From positions 911,860,340 to 911,924,339 of the forward strand of contig NC_081409.1 of NCBI RefSeq assembly GCF_030272615.1: a stretch of 64,000 bases of DNA. Direction: 5' to 3'. The position numbers and the translations under genes were made by a program. Below, piece by piece: positions 11,464-20,521 of the stretch. The notes beneath the pieces are model-generated. The model saw nothing but the letters and a program-made list of their open reading frames with translations, was not told the DNA's origin and searched no databases. Source of the stretch: Cryptomeria japonica (taxonomy: Eukaryota; Streptophyta; Pinopsida; Cupressales; Cupressaceae). The first letter of the stretch is position 1; the number at the start of each line of letters is the position of its first letter.

Positions 11464-11901
11464 TTTAGCGGGTCAAAGTCGCAAAGTAGCGCATAAGAAA
11501 ATTTAGGTAGCGCATGAAGATGAATTTTAGGGTTGCGCCTGAAATAAAATAGCGTAGCGCATAGAAAGTCTAGGTTAGCGCAGGGAGTGAAAATAGCGCA
11601 TGCCGAACGTAGGGTAGTGCGTCAGGTCAGTAGGGTAGCGCATAGGGTAGACCTAGCGCATGGGGGTCACAGGGGTTCGCATGGGTAAGGGGTTTTAGCG
11701 CGTAGGGTAGACCTAGCGCATAAGGTCGAACAGGTAGCGTCAACGAGGTATAGGTTAGTGCATAAATAGGTTTTAGCACATAGGGCAGGTTGGGTGGCGC
11801 ATGGGGCAAAAGATTAGCGCGTAGAGTCAGTCAAGCGCATAGGGTAAATAGATTAGCGCGTAAGTAAAATAGTCGAGCGCATGCGTGGATTTTAGCGCAT
11901 G
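11464..11901 (+). repeat. TAGCGCAT-type array inside the PMD gene intron
   Basis: About twenty degenerate TAGCGCAT / TAGCGCGT units occur at irregular 15-30 bp spacing, linked by AGGGTAGA-like text. The core GCGC is rare elsewhere in this AT-rich window. The same motif in opposite orientation fills two blocks of the retroelement leader (24095-24450 and 25969-26248). Confidence 0.85.
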
Positions 11902-12104
11902 CGAAAAAAAATTTGCGAGATGAGTTGATTTGTGAAATTGTTGTATTTTATTGTCTTGGATTTTATTGATTTGTCCAATATGAGTGTCGATATAACGTGT
12001 TTTGATTTGCGATATGTCAAGTTATGCATAGATATCAATGTGTTGTGTTGATCAAAAGATGATTTGTTTTTGCACTCTTGTTTCAAGTTCAATGTGTGAA
12101 GCCT

Positions 12105-12275
12105 GATCTGTGTTACAAGCTGATATGGGTTGGAAACTTGAGTTGTTTTACAAGCTGAAATGGGTGGAAAACTTGAGTTGTTTTACAAGTTTATGTGATT
12201 TTGGAGACTTGAGTTGTGTTACAAGTTTTGATATGGTTTTTGATAACTTGAGTTGTTTTACAAGTTGATATGAAA
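12105..12275 (+). repeat. Tandem ACTTGAGTTGTTTTACAAG repeats in the PMD intron
   Basis: About five degenerate units of 35-50 bp share GAGTTGTTTTACAAG(C/T)TGATATG. They lie between the GCGC array and the 3' splice site. Confidence 0.75.
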
Positions 12276-13434
12276 TGATAGGATTTTGAACTTGATGTAG
12301 ATGAGCAAATTGTTTCATGTTGTTGATGTGAGTTGGATTGTGATATCTTTGTTTTGATGTGGAAACTGATATTGGATTTGTTTTGCTTGTTGACAGGAGC
12401 GATTGGGCGTGGTTCAGTCGCGGGAGCAATTTCTGAGGCCGTGGACATTGATACCGTGGTTGACTCAGGCCGACCTGGATATCATTGAGAGATGTGGGTT
12501 GACGTCCCTGTTGGATATGCCTCGATTCACTATGAACCGGGGGCTACTTACAGCACTTGCAGAGAGGTGGCATAGCGACACAAACACCTTTCATTTTGCC
12601 ACTGGTGAGATGACAGTCACACCAGAGGACTGTTATAGGATCCTACGCATACCAGTAGTAGGTGCACTACTACCATATGAGCAGTTAGAGGAGGGTGGTA
12701 CAGAGGCACTTCGCCGCATTTTTCATGATGAGACAGTTTGTGGATACGAGATCCCATGGCAGGAGTTTTTAGACCTGGATTATGCACCACTTCCATCAGT
12801 ACTGGCAGGGTTTATCGGTGGATTCCTTTGTCCTGATCGCAGGTCAAAGGGATTCTTTGTGGGATGGGGGCTGGTTTTAGAGGAGATGGTCACACAGGGC
12901 TGTAGGTTTGCATGGGGATCGGCTATGCTAGCCCATCTATATAGGGATTTGCATGAGGTGGTATACCTTGGTTACGGCAGTTTATCACCTGGCGTGACGC
13001 TGTTACAGGTATGGTGTTGGGAGCACATTCCGGCTGCTAGACCATTAGCAAACAGAGATAGGCCCGTGGGATGTGCATATGCTTATGGATATAGGGGTCT
13101 AGTTGTCCTACAGAAGCTGGGAAAACTAGAGCATTGGAGGAGAGTGTTGGATGACATCGATACGGTCACATGGCGACCGTATACAGGGTGTGAGGTGTGG
13201 GCGGAGGACGGGCTGGAGATGCCCTACATTTTTATGACGAGATACCTGATTGGGAGGACCCCATTTGTTATTGAGAGGTTTGTGGTGACCAGAGTTTTGA
13301 GACAGTTTGGTCAACAACAGGGTATTCCTCAAGGGGCTTGCTTATATGCATGGTGGAGGCAGGATGTATCAGATTGGGGCCTGACCATTGATAGCACAGT
13401 GGCGGTGGAGGAGTTTGTTAGTTTGGCGGGTTAG

Positions 13435-14380
13435 ATATGGGATTATGCCCCAGAGATTTTGGATGAGGGCATGACTGATGAGTTCACGAGATTGTTTGCT
13501 GCGCGAGCGGTAGCCAGGATATCTGATCTCGAGGAGATGTGGCCGACATTCGATGATGATGATGAGGAGGGAGAGGGAGATGATGAGGATGATGGAGATG
13601 ATGGAGGAGGTCGACGAGGGAGAGGAGTTAGAGGTAGGCGGGGAGATAGAGGGAGGAGAGGAAATAGAGGTGTGGAGAGAGCAGTTAGACAGGCAGTGAT
13701 AGACAGGGGGAGAGGCAGATTAGCTATTGGAGTCGGTGGAGAGGGGAGGGTGGGGGAGGTGCTAGCTGCAGTGGGGGTAATGATGAGGCGAGGCGACCAG
13801 CGCAGAGGAGGAGGACAGATGTGATCCCACTGCCAGCACCGAGGATAGGCAAAGTGAGAGGGGATGCCCCTGCACAGGTACCGCTATGGGTTCGGGTCCC
13901 TACTCATGTTGAGGATGCTTAGATTCGGACCCTGCAGGTGACTGTACAGCAACTGCAGGTGCAAGTTTTGACATATCAGTGATAGATTGTGTAGTTGACC
14001 ACCGAGCAGGACACAAAGAGAGAGCAGAGGGGTCAAGCGGAGGAGCTTGCAGCCAGTGTGCAGAGAGCAGCAGCGGGTGGTCCGATGAGAGACACCCTGA
14101 GAGAGCTATCATTGAGAGCTTAGGAGGCGAAGTACTACCGGCGGCATTATGAGGCTGCGGTACCTAGGGATCATTGAGTACAGAGCTTCACACAGTCGAG
14201 ATCCAGTCGATCTCGAGATACTGGGTCGCGGTCCAAGAGTCGAGGTGTGACAGGGCCATCGAGACAGGACCCTCCTAGAGATCCAGGGGTGGGGACATCT
14301 GGAGCCAGACCATCTCCGTCAGGGGATAGCCATACTTGGGAGACGTGGTCTCTGTTGTATTTTTTTATCATTGTATTCTT
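13435..14380 (+). pseudogene. C-terminal tail of the antisense PMD protein, decayed
   Basis: After the TAG the same frame reads IWDYAPEILDEGMTDEFTRL and LEEMWPTFDDDDEEGE, an Asp/Glu-rich run, then an Arg/Gly-rich run (RRGRGVRGRRGDRGRRG), open to 13824. From about 13800 the reading shifts frame to RRTDVIPLPAPRIGKVRG, VPTHVEDA, a Gln-rich segment TVQQLQVQV, EAKYYRRHYEAA and a Ser/Arg-rich end (SRSSRSRDTGSRSKSRG). TAG, TGA and TAG codons sit where CAG or CGA would be expected. The acidic, RG-rich and coiled segments suggest a nucleic-acid-binding tail. Together with the main domain the original protein was probably about 650-700 residues. Confidence 0.65.
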
Positions 14381-14639
14381 TGTACTGGACACAGTGATGA
14401 TATATTTTGTACATTTCGATCATTTTTGGGAGATATATATATACGGCATCATTATCTTTGATCATGTGGTGTGTTATATGGATGGATGTGCTTATGTGTT
14501 CTTTTCGTTATGTGATGATGATGCAATGCTTAAATATATGATATAATGTATGATGCAGGATGTATGTTGTTAATATGTTTGTGAGATGTATCTTGAAAAT
14601 GAGATGTATGTTTTTATATGCAATGAAATGTGTCTTTGA

Positions 14640-14790
14640 GATGTATGATAATGATATGTAACTAAGTGAAAAATGATATGCAACTATTAATTGTAAAATG
14701 ATATGCCACTAATTGTTGGAAAATGATATGCAACTATTTGTAAAATGATATGCAACTAATTGTAAAATGATATGTAACTATTTGTTTTTG
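14640..14790 (+). repeat. Short tandem AAAATGATATGCAACTA repeats
   Basis: Six degenerate units of about 22-32 bp (AAATGATATGCAACTAATTGT) lie in the 3' flank of the PMD gene. A second small duplication (GGTATAATTGAACCA ... ACCTGAG) is at 14909-14936 and 14980-15010. Confidence 0.8.
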
Positions 14791-15749
14791 AGCATCCTCA
14801 TTCTGCATTTGCCATCCGATACAACCATATGTTATTTGCTTTCGAGATAAGTGTCATCATTGAGCATTAATTTGATTTTGGGATATGTTGAAAATTTATA
14901 CAAGCATAATGGTATAATTGAACCATGATAACCTGAGAAAAATTTACATGATTTTTGATTTTGCAAGATAGCACAAGCGTTAAGGTATAATTGAACCAGG
15001 ATGACCTGAGTGTGTATTGCGTATAAACAGACAAGATTAAATCATTTGTATGTGTGAAGTGGAATCATGCCTTCAGTGATATTCGATGTTTCACATCTCG
15101 AGGCAAGTATTCATACAGTACAAGTGATCGCCTCCCAGACATAAGACTAAGAAAATATTGGAAGTTCCCCATGATCTCTAGCTTTGAAGCATTTAGTGAG
15201 AAAAGGAAGTGAATCCAATAATTTAAAATTTTCAAAATACAAAAATAGTCAAGATTTGTATGCGATAATGCAACATTCAGTACTTCAGAAAATCATCCAT
15301 CCTTGGTATTTCTGTGATGATTGTTTTGTTTTGCTTTGCGATGAAGCATAGTTTTGGTTGTTGGATGCCATGCTTCTATGTTTTGCAAATAGTTTTGATG
15401 TCTTGAATGCTCGCAAATTTTGATGATTTTAATGCCCCTAGCTGAGTGTGCCTCTTGATGTGAATATGTATAGTGATTTCCAAGCCATGGTGGAATGTGG
15501 TAAGAGGATATATATGGATAACCTAGGATAGTGACTATGCTAAGTATGTCTTGAATGGATATGTGCTAAGTGTCGGGCAATGACCGATAGTGTTTTTAAG
15601 GATAAAATGGTATGGAGATAGATAGAGGGGCCGTTCTTTCACAAGAGCGCATGTTTACTAGATTTTCACCATTTGTTTTTATTGTATTTTGTGTTTTTGC
15701 TTTTTCTGGATTTTTTTTTTTTTTTTGCTTTTTTCGTGCACTAGGCTAC
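14791..15749. other. Tat element spacer between convergent genes
   Basis: This is the non-coding space between the 3' end of the antisense PMD gene and the 3' end of pol. It holds a T-run at 15711-15726. I see no conserved coding signal. Both transcription units would terminate around here. Confidence 0.55.
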
Positions 15750-17102
15750 TTAAGTGTAGTACTTCTTCAGATGGATGTTGTTAGTTGGTTCGTTGAGCAC
15801 ATCTCCTTCTGAAGTTGCTAGCTGATAGGCACTTGATCCATAGACTGATATGATGACATAGGGACCCAACCAGTTAGGTTCAAATTTCCCTTTCTTTTCT
15901 CGATCTTGCTGATTTCTTGGATTTTCTTTGAGGACTAGGTCACCAACTTTGAAGTTGCGAGGGATGACCTTGTGATTATAGCTCCTGCACATGCATTGTT
16001 GATATGCTTTGAGATGAGTGTAAGCATGCTGACATCTTTCATCTAATAGTTCAAGTTCTTGCAGTCGGTTAACTCGATACTCTTCATCTGGGATTAAACC
16101 TTACAAAGAGACTCTGAGAGATGGGATTTCTACTTCCAGTGGTAAAATGGCTTATGATCCATATACCAATGAGTATGGTGTTTCTCCTATAGGTGTGCGG
16201 ATGCTAGTTCTGTATGCCCAAAGTGCTGGATTGAGTTGGACGTGCCAATCTTTGCCGGCATCATTCACTGTTTTCTTTAGGATCTTTAGTATTGTCTTGT
16301 TAGATGCTTTTGCTTGACCATTTCCCTGTGGGTAGTATGGTGTAGAGAACCGATGTTGGATTTTGAATTTTTCACATAGTTCTTGTACATCTTGGTTTTT
16401 GAAAGGTCGTCCATTATCTGTGATGATTGAACTTGGAATACCATATCTGCAAATTAGATAATTGAGGATAAAAGAGGCAATTTGTTTCCCAATCACTGTA
16501 GTCATGGGAACTGCTTCGATCCATTTGGTAAAGTATTCTGTTGTTGTTATAATAAACTTGTGTCCATTTGAAGATGAAGGATGAATTTTGCCAACTAAGT
16601 CTAGTCCCCACTGACAAAAGGGCTAGGATGTTGTAAATGGTTGCAGTTCCTGTGCTGGTGCATGTATCAGATTGCCATGGATCTGGCATTTAGGACATTA
16701 CTTGGCGAAGTGGTATGAAACTTTCTCCATTGTAGGCCAGTAGTATCCCATTCTTAGAAGTTTTTTAGCAAGAGTAGTACCACTTGAATGTGTTCCACAA
16801 ATACCGTCGTGAAGTTTGTGTAAAGCGGAATCAGAATCATTTCGATCAAGACAATGAAGAAGAGTACCATATAGACATCGACGATACAAAGTATCAGCAG
16901 TAAGGGTATAACGGGCAGCTTGCCAGATAAAATTACATTTCTGGTTACGGGATTGGTCAATGGGTAAGATATTGTTCTTGAGGTAGTCATATAGTGGGCC
17001 ATATAACGGAGAATCTAAACCAGTCAAGGCATAGATAACATGGGATTTAGAGTGGTCATAGGCTGGGGAGAACAGTTGCTCTACTAGGAACTCGTAATGA
17101 CT
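15750..17102 (-). pseudogene. Tat integrase, catalytic Glu replaced by Lys
   Basis: Read on the minus strand, the N-terminal zinc-binding part (around 16700-16900) includes KLHDGICGTHSSG, LLRMGYYWPTM and CPKCQIHGN. The core has WGLDLVGKI (first Asp), IITDNGRPFKNQ (second Asp) and HRFSTPYYPQGNGQAKASNK. There the expected catalytic Glu is Lys: the codon at 16308-16310 reads AAA. The C-terminal part (15750-15992) has FKVGDLVLKEN, GKFEPNWLGPYVI and NNIHLKKYY, the Tat-type tail without a chromodomain. Stops split it near 17100, 16695, 16625 and 16149, but the reading frame is constant throughout. The integrase would insert element cDNA; this copy cannot. Confidence 0.9.
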
Positions 17103-18330
17103 CTATTGCTTTGGAATTTGTAGTAATGAAGCGATTGTAGCCATTGCATCGACTGCTTTGTTGTTCAACCTTGGTATTTGCTCGAAGGTGATGTGCACAA
17201 AATACTGTTTGAAGTCATCTACCATTCGCTTGTAGGGTAGTATCTTGTCATCTTTTGTCTGATAGTCATTGTTGATTTGATGGATGAAAAATTGTGAGTC
17301 TCCATAGACCTTTAACTCTGTGATTTTCCATTCTACAGCCATTTTGATGCCTATAACCAATGCCTCATATTCAGCCACATTATTTGTGCATGGAAACATA
17401 AGCCTATATGATCTTGGTATAGTGTGTCCTTCAGGAGTGATGAATAGAATACCAACACCTGAACCATGTTGTGTATAGGATCCGTCAAAGTATAGGGTCC
17501 ATTGTTTGGTAGAAAGAGCAAGAACATCCCTGTCTAGAAATTCAATCTCCATGGTTTGTTTTCCTAGTAGCGGTGCTTCAGCCAGCTGATCTGCAATTGC
17601 TTGTCCTTTGATGGCTCGTCTTTCTATGTATTGGATGTCGAATTCACTGAGAATCATGACCCATTTAGCCAATCGGCCTGTAAGAGCTGCCTTACTGAGT
17701 AGATATTTGAGAGGATCAATTTTGGCGACTAGCTTAATGGTGTGTGCTAGCATATAATGTTGGAACTTCTGGGATGCGGAGACCACTGTTAGGCAAGCCT
17801 TCTCAATGAATGTATAGTTGAGTTCATAGCCATTCAATGTCCTACTGATATAATATATGGCCCATTCCTTTCCTTTTTGATCTTCTTGTGCCAATAGTGC
17901 CCCCAGTGATATATCTGTTGTTGAGATATATAGGATAAGTGGCTTTCTTGCGACTGGTGGTATTAGAACTGGTGGATTCATTAGGTACTATTTGATTTGG
18001 TAAAAAGATTCTGCACACTTGGTTTCCCATCTGAATGGTACATTTTTGTGTAGTAAATGGTTAAATGGTAGACTTTTATCTGCTAGCTGAGTGATGAACC
18101 GCTTGATTGATTGAAGTCGTCCTTGTAGAGACCTGAGTTGACTGATATTCTTTGGTGGTGGCATGTCCATAATGGCTTGTACCTTTGCTGGATCTACTTC
18201 AATACATCTAGCTGAGACTATGTAGCCTAGTAACTTGCCTGATGTAACCCCGAAGACACACTTCTTAGGGTTGAGCCTGACTTGGAATTTCTCCAATCGA
18301 TCAAAGATCTTTGTTAGGATGCTGAGATGT
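17103..18330 (-). pseudogene. Tat RNase H plus archaeal-type second RNase H
   Basis: The first RNase H reads KPLILYISTTDISLGALLAQ, YYISRTLNGYELNYTFIEKA and YLLSKAALTGRLAKWVM. It is followed by a connector with FDIQYIERRAIKGQAIADQL. A second RNase H starts WTLYFDGSYTQHGSGVGI and continues with NNVAEYEALVIGIKMA, LKVYGDSQ and RLNNKAVDAMA. This second, archaeal-like copy (RVT_3) defines the Tat group. The upstream part (17988-18296) has RLNPKKCVFGVTSGKLLGY, the link from reverse transcriptase. A TAG near 17985 and stops near 18330 are the only breaks. Confidence 0.92.
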
Positions 18331-18850
18331 TATGCTCAGGTGAAAGATTTAGCTAGTAAATCATCCACATAGTCTTCCATGAAGGTATGCATCATGTTAT
18401 GGAAGATTGTTGTCATTGCTCTTTGATAAGTGGCCCCTGCACTCTTTAAGCCAAAAGGCATAACATTCCAACAGTACGTTCCCCAAGGACAGGTGAACGT
18501 GGTTTTATCTTGATCCTCTGGGGCTATTTTGATTTGATTATAGCCTGAGAAACCGTCCATTAGTGAGAGCATTGCATGGCCTGCTGTGAGATCTACAATT
18601 ATGTCGATACTGGGTAGAGGAAAGTTGTCTTTTGGACAAGCTTTGTTGACGTCTCTGAAGTCAGTGCATATTCTGATACTACCATCTGGTTTTGATACTG
18701 GAACAATGTTGGAAATCCATTCTGCATAGTCAATGGGTCGGATGAATCTGACGTCTAATAATTTCTTTAGTTTAGTTTTGACCATGAGTGCCACCTATGG
18801 ATTCATCTTTCATAGCTTTTGCTTGACTGGTTTAACTCCTGAAGAGATGG
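18331..18850 (-). pseudogene. Tat reverse transcriptase
   Basis: The minus-strand frame reads KKLLDVRFIRPIDYAEWISN, VPVSKPDGSIRICTDFRDVN, CPKDNFPLPSIDIIVD, LMDGFSGYNQIKIAP, CWNVMPFGLKSAGATYQRAM and MEDYVDDLLAKS. YVDD is the catalytic motif. Two stops lie just upstream (about 18797 and 18807) and two just downstream (about 18327 and 18334). The family assignment to Ty3/gypsy is certain. Confidence 0.95.
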
Positions 18851-20521
18851 ACAAGTGATGCATGATCAAGTGTGGATCCACTCCGGGCATATCAGCATAT
18901 GACCAAGAAAAGTTAATTTGTTGTTCTCTAAAGAAAATGATGAATGTTGATCTTTCTTCCTCTGTCAGAGATTCTGCAAGGTGTATGTTTTTGACTGCTT
19001 CTATGGTACCAATGTTGATTGATTGAGTGGGCTCAATCAATATGGGTGATCGCTCATGAAAGTGCTCAGGAAGAGTGTCAAGTCTCCCATCGTTAGGTTC
19101 CTTAAAAAGGTTTTCACCCTCAGATGCGTCCTTTATTTTTACTTTTTTGTGATCTAGAGCTGTCATTGACTGGTTTTCAGCATCAGATCTTTTACTTGGT
19201 TCATTTTTGCGATTGAGAGACTTGGCACTCCCTGGTTTGCAGACATCGTTACTTTGTTCATTGGTAGAGCCTGTTTCCGGATTTACGATACATAGGTAAT
19301 GGATAATAGATTTATCATCTGGGAAAATTGGTATATCATGGATTTCAGGTTCATTCCAGTCGATGAGGTCAGGAAAGACAAGCGGTAAGGAATCGTTAGG
19401 TGGATCAAGTTCTGCTATTGTAAGTGTTAGGATAGAGTTTTCATCGTGATTGTTCTTGTTTTTAAAGAAGTCCAAGATTTCGTCGAGGTCTTCGATGGTA
19501 TTATCTTCCATATAGACTTGTTCATAATGTTTTTGTTCGCTTTCCTTGGCGTTATAGATATTTTGTGGTCCAAATTCAAGAGGTCTATCTTCTGCGTTAA
19601 GTTCTTCTTGAGAAAGGGATATGGAATCAGTATCATTACGGATATCTGTAGTAGCATTGGAGCAGGTACCCCATTCATATTCATTGGAATCAGTCTCTGA
19701 GGTATCATCCCAGATTCTATCAGTGTTGTAAATAGGTATGTTGTATGGTGAAAACAAATCTTTGATGATGGATACCATTTAATAGTTTTTGTTGATTTTG
19801 TGTCAGATCCTGCTTCTACTTTCTGTGTTTGTTCATAGACTGTGCTTCCTCGGGGAGAAATAAAGGTATCCGAAGATGATTTTATTGTTTCTTGAAATAG
19901 TGGATTCTGAACATGAGCTACTGCTACAAATATGACCCTTTTGTGGCTTAGAATCTTTTCCTGATGTAACTTCTGATCTTGACATTCCCGTGTCTTGCGG
20001 ATTGTTTCTACTGATTCAAAGAGTGCTTCCTGCCAGGATTCTTCTTTGTACTTCTTCTTTACTTTCCATTGAGGTTTTGTAGTTAGGTGGGGTGGCCTTT
20101 TTAATAGGAAAGTGAGCTCACAACCCAATCCTTCTTTGTTTCCACTGGGTTGTGAAGGAAGATCTATGGGTTGAGTGACTCCTTCTTTGCGTTTCCCAAT
20201 AGGTTCTTTACCGTCATATTCCATTTGCTGCATGATTAAGTATCCTTTTCCATACAGGTGTGTAAGTAGAACAATGTCTAGAGAAGCTGCTTTGTTACCT
20301 TCTTCCTCATCTTTGTATAACCAGCTAAGAACATCCTTGTCTTCTGATTCATGTGCTAGAGTGCCCAATTGGATGAAGGTACCATCAAATTTGGTGATGG
20401 GCTGAGTGACCAGATGTGTTGATGTAGTAGGCAACCCATGAGATCTAGGTGATGTTGGAAATTTGGCCAAACATAGGGGCTCCAAAGAGTATTCTCCCAT
20501 GCCTTGGTCTTTGATTTGCAT
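18851..20521 (-). pseudogene. Tat protease-reverse transcriptase linker with one frame change
   Basis: A long acidic linker joins protease and reverse transcriptase. The upstream part (about 19800-20521) is in the gag-protease frame (MQIKDQGMGEYSLEPLCLAK, VLSWLYKDEEEG). The downstream part (18810-19778) is in another frame (MVSIIKDLFSPYN, TIEDLDEILDFFKN, FSWSYADMPGVDPHLIMHHL), the last being the usual Tat lead-in to reverse transcriptase. The switch falls near 19780-19800. It is the only frame change between gag start and integrase end. Confidence 0.8.

Larger units (their letters stand above)
11304..13434 (+). pseudogene. Antisense plant-mobile-domain (PMD, aminotransferase-like) gene, exons 1 and 2
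   Basis: Exon 1 is 11304-11378 (25 codons, MPIPYSRHRIERVRRYRRPA...). It ends at a good donor (CTA|GTAAGT). The intron runs 11379-12396 and closes with TTGTTGACAG. Exon 2 begins at 12397 in the same phase (phase 0), giving ERLGVVQSREQFLRPW. The exon-2 frame then reads LIPWLTQADLDIIERCG, HFATGEMTVTPEDCYRILR and QGIPQGACLYAWWR, which match the plant mobile domain found in MAIL1/MAIN-like proteins and many transposons. Some PMD host proteins act in silencing; the element version has no known role. A TAG at 13432-13434 interrupts the frame, which continues downstream. The gene lies between integrase and the 3' LTR on the strand opposite gag-pol. Confidence 0.85.

Noticed and set aside
11627..11809. 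Minus-strand frame with Pro/Ala/Leu-rich repeats
   Set aside because: It is the reverse reading of the TAGCGCAT array; the pattern follows the DNA repeat.
11464..11901. CRISPR-like array
   Set aside because: The units are degenerate 8-mers at irregular spacing within an intron of a plant retroelement. There are no fixed-length repeats or spacers and the genome is eukaryotic.
19446..19700. Plus-strand open frames within the Tat pol region (also 20175-20405, 20835-21095, 22447-22725)
   Set aside because: They are antisense shadows of gag-pol with no domain of their own.
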